Below, in pieces: positions 1 to 8,727 of a DNA stretch of 64,000 bases. The DNA is from JADJPO01 sp963825645. Lineage in GTDB: Bacteria; Actinomycetota; Actinomycetes; Actinomycetales; Kineosporiaceae. The stretch's first letter is position 1, and each line of letters begins with the position of its first letter. The stretch is taken from the NCBI GenBank assembly GCA_963825645.1, contig CAWGTT010000011.1, positions 62,001-126,000 of the forward strand, read 5' to 3'. The notes beneath the pieces were generated by a model. It had not been told where the DNA came from. It searched no databases and was given only the letters and a program-made list of their open reading frames with translations. A program made the translations under genes and the position numbers.

Positions 1-821
1 CGGACGGCGCCCTTGCCGGCGAAGGTCTCGGCGACCGGGACGCCGACGGCGTCGGCGAGCCGCTCGAGCTCGGTGCTGGCCTCGGAGTAGAGGACACCGC
101 CACCGGCGATGATGAGCGGGCGGGACGCCGCCGTGACCAACTCGGCGAGTGCGGTGACCTCGTCCTGCTCGGGGACCGGCCGGCGGATCACCCAGTCGCG
201 CTCGGCGAAGAACTCCACCGGGAAGTCGTGGGCGTGCGACTGGATGTCCTGCGGCAGGGACAGGACGGCGGCTCCGGTGGTGACCGGGTCGACGAGCACC
301 CGCATGGCTGCCGGGAGCGCGGTGAGCAGCTGCTCGGGACGGGTGATGCGGTCGAAGAACCGGGACACCGGGCGGAAGGCGTCGTTGACGCTGGCGTCGG
401 CCTCGATCGGGTGCTGGAGCTGCTGTAGGACCGGTCCCTGACGGCGGGTGGCGTAGGAGTCACCGGGCAACAGCAGGACGGGCAGCCGGTTCACGGTCGC
501 CAGGCCGGCGCCGGTGACCATGTTGAGCGCGCCGGGGCCGATGGACGCGGTGACGGCCAGTGCAGCTCGGCGCTTGGAGGTCTTGGCGAAGCCGCTGGCG
601 ATGTGAACCAGGCCCTGCTCATTGCGGCCCTGGATGAACGGCAGGTCGTCGCGGTACTGGTCCAGCGCCTGCCCGAGTCCGGCGACGTTGCCGTGACCGA
701 AGATCCCCATCGCGGCGGGGATCAGGCGACGGCGGGCGCCGTCCGCGACGCTGTACTGCTTGGCCAGGTACAGGACCAGGGCCTGGGCCGTGGTGAGGCG
801 CACGGTGCGGTTGCTTGTCAT
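1..821 (-). CDS. iolD: IolD, trihydroxycyclohexane-1,2-dione hydrolase (partial)
   Basis: N-terminal 273 residues of a thiamine-diphosphate enzyme of the IolD type, which opens the inositol-derived ring (3D-(3,5/4)-trihydroxycyclohexane-1,2-dione) in cytosolic myo-inositol breakdown. The frame runs off the left edge, so the C-terminal TPP-binding half is not in view. Visible family marks are IFGHGNVAGLGQAL near residues 40-53, QGRNEQ with the TPP-activating glutamate, and SIGPGALNMVTG. The ATG at 821 has GGAGAAGG just upstream. It lies 55 nt after the aldehyde dehydrogenase gene and is probably in one operon with it and with iolG and the SDR. The assignment rests on remembered similarity to actinobacterial IolD; other TPP enzymes lack the FGHGNV stretch. 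Confidence 0.85.
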   Translation of the reverse strand, partial: MTSNRTVRLTTAQALVLYLAKQYSVADGARRRLIPAAMGIFGHGNVAGLGQALDQYRDDLPFIQGRNEQGLVHIASGFAKTSKRRAALAVTASIGPGALNMVTGAGLATVNRLPVLLLPGDSYATRRQGPVLQQLQHPIEADASVNDAFRPVSRFFDRITRPEQLLTALPAAMRVLVDPVTTGAAVLSLPQDIQSHAHDFPVEFFAERDWVIRRPVPEQDEVTALAELVTAASRPLIIAGGGVLYSEASTELERLADAVGVPVAETFAGKGAV

Positions 822-876
822 GTCCTTCTCCTTGGGACGCAAGGGATCTGCACTGGCGTCAGAGACAGCGGGCGGG

Positions 877-2316
877 TCACCAGGGCTGGCCGTGCAGGAT
901 GATGGTCTTCTCCTCGGTCATCTCCGAGACGGCGGTGCGGAAGCCCTCCTTGCCGATGCCGGAGGCCTTGAGGCCGCCATAGGGCATGAGGTCGGCGCGC
1001 CACAGCGGGGTCCAGTTGACGTGGATGACTCCGGCGTCGATCTGGCGCATGGCGCGCACGGCGGCGGCGACGTCCTTGGTGAACACGCCGGCGGCCAGGC
1101 CGTAGGCGGTGGAGTTGGCGTAGGCGATGGCAGTCGCCCAGTCCTCGGCCGTCGACACCGCGACCGCAGGGCCGAACAGCTCCTCGGTGTTCAGCGGTGC
1201 CGCCGGTGCGACGTCGTCGACGACGGCGGGAGTGACGATGGCGCCGTCGCGCCGGCCGCCCGTGAGCAGCGTGGCCCCTGCGTCGACGGCCGTGCGGAGC
1301 GCATCCTCGACGCGACGGGCCTCGGTCTCGCTGATGAGGGTCCCGAGCCGGGTGTCGTCCTGGGACGGGTCGCCGTACGCGATCGCCTCGACTGCGGGGA
1401 GGAGAGCGTCCAGGAGGTCGCCGTGCACTCGCGGGTGGACGATGACGCGCTGAACGGAGATGCACACCTGACCGGCGTTGATGTAACCGCCGGCCGCGAT
1501 GGCGCCGGCCGCGGCCTCGATGTCGGCGTCGGGAAGGACCACGACCGGGCACGAGGCACCGAGCTCGAGAGACAGCTTCTTCACCCCGGCAGTGCGGGCG
1601 ATGTGCTCGCCGACCGCGGTGGAACCGGTGAAGGAGACCTTGCGGACCCTGGGGTCACGGACGAGGGCGTCACCGAGCCCGCCGCCCGGACCGGTGAGGA
1701 CGTTGAGCACGCCCGGAGGCAGCCCGGCGTCGGTGAAGGCCTCGGCCAGCGCCAGCGCGGTCAGCGGGGTGGCCCTGGCCGGCTTGAGGACGACGGCATT
1801 GCCGGCGGCCAGGGCCGGCGCGACCTTGTGCAGCACGAGCAATGAGGGGTAGTTGAATGGGGTGATCGCGACGACCACGCCGCAGGGCTGGCGCAGAGTG
1901 AAACCCACCTTGTCCAGACCCGTGCCCCGGTGGGCGTCCAGCGGCAGGGTGTCCCCGTACAGCTGGGTGCCCTCGTAGCCGGCGAGCCGGATCATGTCGC
2001 CGGCCCGGCCGACCTCTCCGCGCGCCTCGGTGATGGTCTTGCCGTTCTCGCCGGACAGGAGCGCGGCGATCGCCTCGACCCGCCCGTCGATGAGCGCGGC
2101 CGCGCGCATCAGGACGTCGAGACGGGCGTGGGCGGGCGTCTCGCGCCACACCGTCGCGCCGTGCTCGGCGGCGGCGAGGGCCCTGTCGACGTCGGAGGAG
2201 TCGGCGACGGCCGCCTGCCCGACGACGCGGCCGTCGTACGGTGAGCGGACCTCCTCGACCCGCCCGCCGGTGCTCGGAAGCCATTCGCCGGCAATGAGGA
2301 GCTGACCGTGGGTCAT
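877..2316 (-). CDS. NAD(P)-dependent aldehyde dehydrogenase
   Basis: A 479-residue aldehyde dehydrogenase, the usual length for the superfamily. Visible marks are the substrate-channel Asn in TPFNYP, the nucleotide-site FTGSTAVGEH, the general-base segment LELGASCP (normally LELGGKSP) and the catalytic cysteine in GQVCIS. It oxidises an aldehyde to an acid. Its place between iolD and iolG suggests a role with inositol-derived or related aldehydes, but it is not the methylmalonate-semialdehyde dehydrogenase IolA by motif. The start ATG at 2316 follows AGGAAGG on the minus strand. The substrate cannot be read from the sequence. Confidence 0.88.
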   Translation of the reverse strand: MTHGQLLIAGEWLPSTGGRVEEVRSPYDGRVVGQAAVADSSDVDRALAAAEHGATVWRETPAHARLDVLMRAAALIDGRVEAIAALLSGENGKTITEARGEVGRAGDMIRLAGYEGTQLYGDTLPLDAHRGTGLDKVGFTLRQPCGVVVAITPFNYPSLLVLHKVAPALAAGNAVVLKPARATPLTALALAEAFTDAGLPPGVLNVLTGPGGGLGDALVRDPRVRKVSFTGSTAVGEHIARTAGVKKLSLELGASCPVVVLPDADIEAAAGAIAAGGYINAGQVCISVQRVIVHPRVHGDLLDALLPAVEAIAYGDPSQDDTRLGTLISETEARRVEDALRTAVDAGATLLTGGRRDGAIVTPAVVDDVAPAAPLNTEELFGPAVAVSTAEDWATAIAYANSTAYGLAAGVFTKDVAAAVRAMRQIDAGVIHVNWTPLWRADLMPYGGLKASGIGKEGFRTAVSEMTEEKTIILHGQPW

Positions 2317-2403
2317 GGTGGGTCTGCCTTCCTGATCAGAGGGTGATCCAGCGCTTCTCGGCGTCCGAGCGCCGCGTCGCGTCGACGAACCGCCTGAGAT
2401 GGG

Positions 2404-3402
2404 TCAGCGGACTTCGTCCACGCGGACGGGCCGGTGCTCACGCCAGGAGCGGGTTGCTGCCTCGGCGATGAGAGACGCCTCGACGCCGTCGTGGAGCGTG
2501 CAGGGTGACGGGCGGGTGCCCGCCACGACGTCGGTGAAGGCAGTCAGCTCGGCGCGGAACGCGTCCGCGAAGCGGTCCATGAAGAAGTTCCACGGGGTGC
2601 CGCTCGGGAAGGCGAGTGCCGGGCCGGCCGAGCGCAGCGGCAGGCGGTCGTCGAGGCCGGCTGCCACGGAGTCCTTGCTGCCGAGCAGCTCGAGGCGGAC
2701 GTCGTGACCGCGGCCGTTGGAACGGCTGTTGGAGACCACCGCGATGGTGCCACCGCTCATGGTGAGGAGCGAGGTTGCCGACTCGGCGTCGCCGGCAGCC
2801 TCGATGTAGTCGACGCCCTGGTTCGTGCCGACTGCGTAGACCTCCACCACCTCCTGGCCGGTGACGTACCGGACGGCGTCGAAGTCGTGGATCGCGCAGT
2901 CGTTGAAGATGCCGCCCGAGCCGCGGATGTAGGACTCAGGCGGCGGGGCCGGGTCCAGCGTCGTCGAGCGCACGGTGTGGACATACCCGAGAGTGCCGGC
3001 GGCCAGGTCAGCCTTGACCGCCATATAGGCGGCGTCGAACCGGCGCGGGAACCCGATCTGGATCGGGGTCTCGCTGCCGGCGAGCTCGTCCCGGAGCGCA
3101 ACCGCCTCACGTGACAGGGCGGCGACGGGCTTCTCGCAGAAGGTGGGTATCCCCGCCCGGGCGCAGGCTCGGATGAGGTCGGGGTGCGTCGCCGTCGACG
3201 ACGCGATGACGATCCCGTCGACGCCCGCGGCGAGCACGTCGGCCGGCTCCGGGGCGACGCCGACCTTGAGGCGCTCCGCGACCCGCTGAGCGAGGTCGGG
3301 GACGGCGTCGGTGATGATCAGCTCGTCGACCGCCGGAAGGTCAGTGAGCGTCTGTGCGTGGAACGCACCGATGCGCCCCACGCCGATGAGTCCGATACGC
3401 AT
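2404..3402 (-). CDS. iolG: Gfo/Idh/MocA dehydrogenase, inositol 2-dehydrogenase-like
   Basis: A 332-residue Gfo/Idh/MocA family oxidoreductase. The N-terminal Rossmann fold opens with GLIGVGRIGAFHAQ, followed by the family lysine in CEKPVA (about residue 95) and the C-terminal half with GGIFNDCAIHDFDAVRY, which carries the conserved D-x-x-x-H pair. The family enzyme IolG oxidises myo-inositol to scyllo-inosose with NAD. Sitting three genes from iolD on the same strand supports that role. Many paralogues act on other polyols or sugars, so the symbol is by context and general likeness. The start ATG at 3402 follows AGGAGAGC. Confidence 0.75.
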   Translation of the reverse strand: MRIGLIGVGRIGAFHAQTLTDLPAVDELIITDAVPDLAQRVAERLKVGVAPEPADVLAAGVDGIVIASSTATHPDLIRACARAGIPTFCEKPVAALSREAVALRDELAGSETPIQIGFPRRFDAAYMAVKADLAAGTLGYVHTVRSTTLDPAPPPESYIRGSGGIFNDCAIHDFDAVRYVTGQEVVEVYAVGTNQGVDYIEAAGDAESATSLLTMSGGTIAVVSNSRSNGRGHDVRLELLGSKDSVAAGLDDRLPLRSAGPALAFPSGTPWNFFMDRFADAFRAELTAFTDVVAGTRPSPCTLHDGVEASLIAEAATRSWREHRPVRVDEVR

Positions 3403-3431
3403 AGCGCGAGCTCTCCTGACATTGTCGACAG

Positions 3432-4226
3432 CTACTCGTGGGCGCCCGGGATGGCCTGGTCCCAGTCGATGACGGACCCGGTGACGACACCGCTGCGGGC
3501 CGAGAGCAGGAAGACGACGAAGTCGGCAATCTCGTCGACCTGCCCCAGCTTCCCCATGGGCAGCCCGGCTGCGGCCTTCTCGAGCCAGTCGTCGCCGGCG
3601 TTGTGGAAGCGGCGCTGGATGGCGTCCTCGCCCTCGGTCTGAGTCCAGCCGATGTTGACGCCGTTGATCCGGATCCGGTCCCAGCGGTGAGCGAACGCGG
3701 CGTTGCGGGTGAGGCCGACCAGGCCGGACTTCGAGGCGACGTACGGCGCCAGGTAGGGCTGACCGCCATGCGACGACATGGTGATGATGTTGACGATGGA
3801 GCCCCCCTCACCCCGGGCGACCATGTCCTTGATCGCAGCCTGCATCAGGAAGAACGGGCCGCGCAGGTTCACGGCGATGTGTTCATCGAAGAGCTCGGGG
3901 GTGGTATCGAGCATCGAACCGCGGGTGGTCAGGCCGGCGCAGTTGACCAGGCAGTCGATCCGGCCGAGCCGGTCGATCGCCTCCACGACCGCGGCCCGGC
4001 CTTCGCTGACGTCACCGGCGTCGGCCTGGACGTAGAGAACCTGCCGTCCCGAGCCGTCTGCGAGTTCAGCCGCGAATCTCTCGCCCACGTCTTTCCGCCG
4101 GCCGGTGACCGCGACGTCGGCTCCGTTGCGCGCAGCAGCGGCAGCCACCGCCGCTCCCAGTCCTTGCGTCCCGCCGCTGACAAGGACGACCTTCCCATCG
4201 AGCAGGGCGTCGCTGAGCTGAGGCAT
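3432..4226 (-). CDS. SDR family oxidoreductase, inositol cluster
   Basis: A 264-residue classical short-chain dehydrogenase. The cofactor motif is SGGTQGLG, the NAG-type motif reads NCAG, and the active site has Ser in ITMSSHGG and Tyr/Lys in YVASKSG. I chose ATG 4226, giving MPQLSDALLDGK, because GGGGAG lies just upstream and the longer frame to 4352 adds 42 residues with no family likeness. It is probably the first gene of the minus-strand operon that continues into iolG, the aldehyde dehydrogenase and iolD. Substrate unknown; a cyclitol or sugar is the contextual guess. Confidence 0.82.
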   Translation of the reverse strand: MPQLSDALLDGKVVLVSGGTQGLGAAVAAAAARNGADVAVTGRRKDVGERFAAELADGSGRQVLYVQADAGDVSEGRAAVVEAIDRLGRIDCLVNCAGLTTRGSMLDTTPELFDEHIAVNLRGPFFLMQAAIKDMVARGEGGSIVNIITMSSHGGQPYLAPYVASKSGLVGLTRNAAFAHRWDRIRINGVNIGWTQTEGEDAIQRRFHNAGDDWLEKAAAGLPMGKLGQVDEIADFVVFLLSARSGVVTGSVIDWDQAIPGAHE

Positions 4227-4661
4227 CGCGGGCTCCCCGGTGAGGTTCCGAACGGAGGTGCTGATCGCCACGCCCCGCGGTGATACGTCCGGGATGTGGG
4301 GCGGGTCATGTGACCCCTGACACAAGAACTGTAGGGGGCGCCCCGTCAGCATCGGGGGTCGGAATGACTCAAGAACGCCTCATGGACGTGGGCCTCGGCG
4401 GTGATCCACGGTCTGAACCCGGAGATCCCCTCACCTGGATCTGTCGGGTCGACCGAGGACACGCAGTCTGCCACGCGTAGTGCACATGATCTTGGCTCGA
4501 CGACGGACCGTTCGACGGCATTCCTCCTCAGCAGAGCGGGTCGACGACATCAATCGGCGCGGTTGTGCCGCGGCGCGCGGTGTAAGAACTGGCCCTGGCT
4601 CACGTAGCGTGCCCCCCAACTGAGGCGAGCCGGTCCCCTCGATGAGGTAACGGAGTGCAGC
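4227..4661. promoter_or_regulatory. Divergent intergenic region, SDR / PAP2 gene
   Basis: About 435 nt between two divergent starts. It must hold the promoter of the inositol operon to the left and of the PAP2 gene to the right. I see no convincing conserved -10/-35 pair or riboswitch. Short frames here do not resemble known proteins. Confidence 0.4.
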
Positions 4662-5531
4662 GTGTTGATGCTGCGGGCGAGTTGGCAGCTGACCGCGTGG
4701 GTCGCGCTCGGCCTGTTCGCCGGGTACGTGGTCTGCCGACTGTCCGGCCGGTCGCGGTTGGCGGCTCTGCAGGCGTTCTGCCTGCACTTCGGTGTCTCCG
4801 CGGCGGTCTTCGCGGTATACCAGCACACCGAGCACTACGCCTACAGCCTCATCGAGGGCGCCCAGGAGCGCGCCGTCTGGATCTGGGCCCTCGAGCAGAA
4901 ACTGCACCTTCCCAGTGAGCTGGTGATCCAGCAGTGGGCGCTGCCCTTCCCACTGCTTGTGCGCGCGATCAACGCCTACTACGCGGGTCTTCACCTGACG
5001 TCCATGACGGCGTTCCTGGTCTGGATGTGGTGGCGGCACAAGGCGTACTACGTGCTCGCCTGCGTCACCGTCGCCGCGACCACGTTGGCCTGCGTGACGC
5101 TCCAGCACGTTGCTGTGGCACCGCCCCGGCTGGTACCCGATCTGGGGTTCGTGGACACCGGCCTGACCTACCGGCAGTCGATGTACGGGCCGGCCGGCAG
5201 CGGTATCGCCGATCAGCTCGCGGCGATGCCGTCGATCCATGTCGCCTGGGCAGGAATCATCGCCGCATTCGGGGTAGCGGTGAGCACCAGTCGCTGGCGG
5301 TGGCTGCTTGCCGCCCACTTCGCCCTGACGTTCCTCGTCGTGGTGGCCACCGCCAACCACTGGTGGCTGGACGGCGTGGCGGGACTGGCCCTCGCGGCGG
5401 CCGTCGCCGCTGTTGCCCGCAGGATCCTCCCACCTGGCCCGGATCGGGGAATCCTCGATCGAGTGGACCTCCCCACCCCGAGCCCACGGATCGAGCCTGC
5501 GCAGAAACTCAGCGCGCTCCGACGGCGATGA
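4662..5531 (+). CDS. PAP2-family integral membrane phosphatase/transferase
   Basis: A 289-residue polytopic membrane protein with about six hydrophobic segments. The motif APPRLVPDLGF resembles the first half of the phosphatase site in the PAP2_3 (inositol-phosphorylceramide-synthase-like) branch; AMPSIHVAW and ANHWWLDGVAG supply the two catalytic histidines and the aspartate. Members remove or transfer phosphate on lipid phosphates at the outer membrane face. The GTG at 4662 has GGAG seven bases upstream; ATG 4668 is a possible alternative. The 3' end overlaps the convergent oxidoreductase gene by 23 nt, so the two transcripts are antisense at their ends. Confidence 0.8.
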   Translation: MLMLRASWQLTAWVALGLFAGYVVCRLSGRSRLAALQAFCLHFGVSAAVFAVYQHTEHYAYSLIEGAQERAVWIWALEQKLHLPSELVIQQWALPFPLLVRAINAYYAGLHLTSMTAFLVWMWWRHKAYYVLACVTVAATTLACVTLQHVAVAPPRLVPDLGFVDTGLTYRQSMYGPAGSGIADQLAAMPSIHVAWAGIIAAFGVAVSTSRWRWLLAAHFALTFLVVVATANHWWLDGVAGLALAAAVAAVARRILPPGPDRGILDRVDLPTPSPRIEPAQKLSALRRR

Positions 5532-6654
5532 GGCCGAAGGCGGCTTCTTCCCGGCCGTCCACCCGCAGCAGGGAGTTGAGGCTGCCGTCCAGGAACGACC
5601 CGACCATGCAGGCTCCCAGGCCCGCGGCCTCCGCAGCGAGGTAGACGTTCTGGGCGATGTGACCGCCCTCCCAGCAGACGTAGCGATAGTGGCGCTGGCG
5701 GTACTTCCATCGGGTCCGCTGGAAGACACCGGTCAGCACGAGCACGACCGGCGCCTGGCGGAGGAACTCCTGGCCCAGCCCGGCGACCAGCAGGTCGCCG
5801 GCGACAGAGCCGGCACGCACTCGCTCAAGGGACTGCCCCCGGACGTCCACGTGGTACAAACCGGCGTCCAGCCCACTGACCCGGTCGACCGCGACGTAGG
5901 TTTCGATGGGGTAGAGGGCACCTGCCGACGGTGCGGTCCGCCGCCCGTCCCCGGACGTGATCGAAGTCGCCGCCGCCACGACCCAGGCGAGCTCGTCCGT
6001 GGTAAGCGCCCGGTCGGCGAAGGCGCGGCGAGAGCGTCGTTGCTCCAAGGCCTGGGCAACGGTCATCCGCGGAGGGTCGATAACGGCGGGCAGCGCCACC
6101 GGCTCGGCGTCGGTGACCTGCTTGTAGCGGGCCGGACGCCGACCCCAGTCGAGCAGATCGCTGATCAAGCCGGGAAGTCCAAGGGAGCTCTCTCGGTGGT
6201 AGAACAACCCGACATCGCCACCGGGATAGGGGGTGGGGGAGACCGTCGCCTTGACCGACCAGCCGAGGACCGCGCCGGCGGCTCCTGCGCCTGCGGCCAC
6301 GAGGGCCGACCGGCGGCCAGGCCGCGCCCGCCCGACCTCGCCCCGGGGTCCTGCCGGTCCGTCGAGCTGGTCCGCCCTCGGCTCGTCGGCAACACTCGGC
6401 GCCCGTGATGCCGAGGGGATCGGCGCGGCTTGGCTATGCGGGGCTCTCGTCCGGCCCATCCACGACGGCAGGAACCCGCGCCAATGCATGGCGATGTGCA
6501 CTGCCGTGAGAGCCGCGAGCGCATATCCTGCCCAACGGTGGAGCCCGAAGCCGTGGAGGTCGAGCTGGTCGGCGACGATGCCGGTGCCCACCGCGACGAT
6601 CATTGCGGCGAGAAGGACGACGTTCACGACGTAGCGCGCGGTTCGCGTGTTCAT
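5509..6654 (-). CDS. SagB/ThcOx-type nitroreductase with membrane b-type-like domain
   Basis: A 381-residue fusion. Residues about 5-65 form two or three membrane helices with LHRWAGYAL and HIAMHW, histidine-bearing segments of the DUF4405 / cytochrome-b-like type. A linker rich in Pro/Ala/Arg follows, then a second hydrophobic stretch (about 115-135), then a SagB/ThcOx FMN nitroreductase domain with RRSRRAF, SAGALYPIETYV and the C-terminal MVGSF and LIAVG. Such enzymes oxidise azolines in peptides or carry out NAD(P)H redox reactions. I chose ATG 6654 (MNTRTARY) with GAAGGGCAG upstream rather than 6717. No peptide precursor or cyclodehydratase gene is nearby, so a peptide-modifying role is unsupported. 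Confidence 0.78.
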   Translation of the reverse strand: MNTRTARYVVNVVLLAAMIVAVGTGIVADQLDLHGFGLHRWAGYALAALTAVHIAMHWRGFLPSWMGRTRAPHSQAAPIPSASRAPSVADEPRADQLDGPAGPRGEVGRARPGRRSALVAAGAGAAGAVLGWSVKATVSPTPYPGGDVGLFYHRESSLGLPGLISDLLDWGRRPARYKQVTDAEPVALPAVIDPPRMTVAQALEQRRSRRAFADRALTTDELAWVVAAATSITSGDGRRTAPSAGALYPIETYVAVDRVSGLDAGLYHVDVRGQSLERVRAGSVAGDLLVAGLGQEFLRQAPVVLVLTGVFQRTRWKYRQRHYRYVCWEGGHIAQNVYLAAEAAGLGACMVGSFLDGSLNSLLRVDGREEAAFGLIAVGAR

Positions 6655-7044
6655 CTGCTGCCCTTCGTGAGTCCAGGGCGCGGTGACCGACGACCCCAGG
6701 GTAGACAGGCGCGGCAACCCGCAATGGAGCCGGCGGCGGAGGCATGATCACCGCCGTCGTTCCGTTCGACATCCACGACACGCAGGCCGTCCAGGCCCAC
6801 CAGCAGGTCATAGCGGCAGCATTACGCGCCCGGTGTCCCGTCCTGGGCCGCACGGCAACACCCCGTAGTCTCGGACAACGTCGAGGTCCCCACGGGCTCA
6901 GTCACTTTGGTCGCTCGGGCTACGGCTCAGCCGTGCGCTACCTGTGATCGCTGCCCGGGGTTTCCGGATAGCCGACGGCATCCCCGGGGGCCAGCCGTCT
7001 TCCGTGCGTTCGTGCGGAACGCGTCTCCGTGGAGGACTCGCCTG
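6655..7044. other. Intergenic stretch without a supported gene
   Basis: About 390 nt between the SagB-type start and the end of the TPP enzyme gene. Short frames on both strands have no family likeness. The left part must hold the promoter for the SagB-type gene. I see no strong terminator hairpin with a T tract. Confidence 0.35.
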
Positions 7045-8706
7045 TCAGTGCCCGCGGAACGCCTCCTCCAGCCACCAGGACCCGCGCGGCGAGGCCACCC
7101 GCGCGTGGACGAGCAGCGCCCGGTCCCGGGGCCCGGCCAGCCACTCCCGAACCCCGCCGAGGTCCTCGCGGCGGCGCACCGTCACGGCGTCCAGGCCGTA
7201 GCCGCGGCCGACCGCGGCGATGTCGGTGTCCCCGAAGGTCACCGACTGCATCGGCTCCCCGGTGAAGTGGTGCACCTCGGCGCCGTACCCGTCGTCGTCG
7301 TAGACGACGATCACCATCGGCCGGCCGAGGCGGCGCACAGTGTCGAGCTCTGCCGCGCTCATCATCACGCCGCCGTCCCCGAGCGCCGCCACCACGAGAC
7401 GGTCGGGTCGGGCCAGCGCGGCGCCGATCGCCGTGGCCAGGCCGAGCCCGATCGACTGGAACGCCTGGGTGAAGCAGAACCCGTGCTCGTCCGGCACGGT
7501 GAGGAACATGCTCGGGTAGCCCATGAAGTTGCCCGAGTCCACGCACACGAGCCGCTCGGCGGGCAGCAGGTCGTCCAGCCCGATGCTCAGCGTCCTCGGG
7601 TCGATCCGCGCCTGCGGGTCGCCGGCACCCGTCCCGGTGGACCAGTCCTGGTACGGCACGTCACGCCAGCGGATCTCGCGGGCGATCCGGACGGCGAGCT
7701 TCGGCGTCCGGACTCCGGCCGTTGCGCCCGGGTAGGCGTCCAGGGCGGCGGTCACCGCGACGGCGGTCGACGCGCTGTCACCGACCACGCCGAACCGCAC
7801 CGGCCGCAGCCGGCCGATGGCGTCGGCCTCGACGTCCACCTGCACCAGTGCGGCGTCTGGCCCGATCAGGGTGCCGTGCCGCGTCGTCCACATGTTCATC
7901 GCGCAGCCGAACGCGACGATCGCGTCGGCGCTGCGGATCAGCTGGGCCGCGAGCGGGCTGGCGAACCCGCCAGACACGTCCAGCGACCACGGGCTGCCGT
8001 GGAACAGCCCCCTCGCCGCCGCGGACGTCGCCACCAGGGCGCCGCACGCCTCGGCCAGGGCGAGGATCTCCATCCGCGCGTGCCGGGCTCCGCGCCCGGC
8101 CAGCAGCACCGGGTGGCGGGCCCCGGAAAGCAGGTCGGCGAGCCAGGCGACGTCGTCCGTCGCCGGCTGCACCGGCTCCGGCGCCGCCGGAGCGACCATC
8201 CGGGCGTCCGCCACCCCCGGCGGTACCTCCTCCGCCTGCACCTCCAACGGCAGATTGAGGACGACGGTGCGCCGCTCGTCCCGCGCGGTAGTGAACGCGG
8301 CCAGCGTCTCCTCGAGACAGGCCGCCGCCGCAGTGACCCGCATCGGCACGGCGCCCACGGCCGCGGCCATGGCCGCCTGGTCCACGTAGAAGTTCGACAA
8401 CGGCTGCCGGGTCTCCGCGGCCAGCACGAGCAGCGGGGTCCGGCTCTTGGCGGCCTCGGCGATCCCCGTCATCGCGTTGGTCAGCCCGCATCCCTGGTGC
8501 ACCGTGAGCGCGGCCACCTCGCCACTCACCCTGGCGTAGGCGTCGGCCATGGTCGCCGCGCCGCCCTCGTGCCGAGCCGCGAGATACGTTGCGCCGGAGG
8601 CGATCAGCGCGTTCGTGACGTGGAAGTTGCCGCTACCGACGACGCCGAACACCTGCCGGACGCCGAGGGCGGCCAGCGCTGCACCGACGACGTCGTGGAC
8701 CCGCAC
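7045..8706 (-). CDS. Thiamine-diphosphate-dependent 2-oxoacid decarboxylase/ligase family enzyme
   Basis: A 553-residue enzyme of the acetolactate synthase / benzoylformate decarboxylase superfamily. The N-terminal PYR domain has FGVVGSGNFH and the TPP-activating glutamate in ARHEGGAATMADAYAR. The C-terminal PP domain has GDGGVMMSAAELDT followed by the YDDDGYGAE stretch, where Asp replaces one of the usual Asn residues. GTG 8706 is used, 21 nt after the cyclase gene stop, so the two are almost surely one operon. The substrate is unknown. The pairing with a cyclase-type hydrolase suggests an acyl or 2-oxo intermediate passing between them. Confidence 0.82.
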   Translation of the reverse strand: MRVHDVVGAALAALGVRQVFGVVGSGNFHVTNALIASGATYLAARHEGGAATMADAYARVSGEVAALTVHQGCGLTNAMTGIAEAAKSRTPLLVLAAETRQPLSNFYVDQAAMAAAVGAVPMRVTAAAACLEETLAAFTTARDERRTVVLNLPLEVQAEEVPPGVADARMVAPAAPEPVQPATDDVAWLADLLSGARHPVLLAGRGARHARMEILALAEACGALVATSAAARGLFHGSPWSLDVSGGFASPLAAQLIRSADAIVAFGCAMNMWTTRHGTLIGPDAALVQVDVEADAIGRLRPVRFGVVGDSASTAVAVTAALDAYPGATAGVRTPKLAVRIAREIRWRDVPYQDWSTGTGAGDPQARIDPRTLSIGLDDLLPAERLVCVDSGNFMGYPSMFLTVPDEHGFCFTQAFQSIGLGLATAIGAALARPDRLVVAALGDGGVMMSAAELDTVRRLGRPMVIVVYDDDGYGAEVHHFTGEPMQSVTFGDTDIAAVGRGYGLDAVTVRRREDLGGVREWLAGPRDRALLVHARVASPRGSWWLEEAFRGH

Positions 8707-8727
8707 CGCGCCTGCCCGTCCGTGCGG

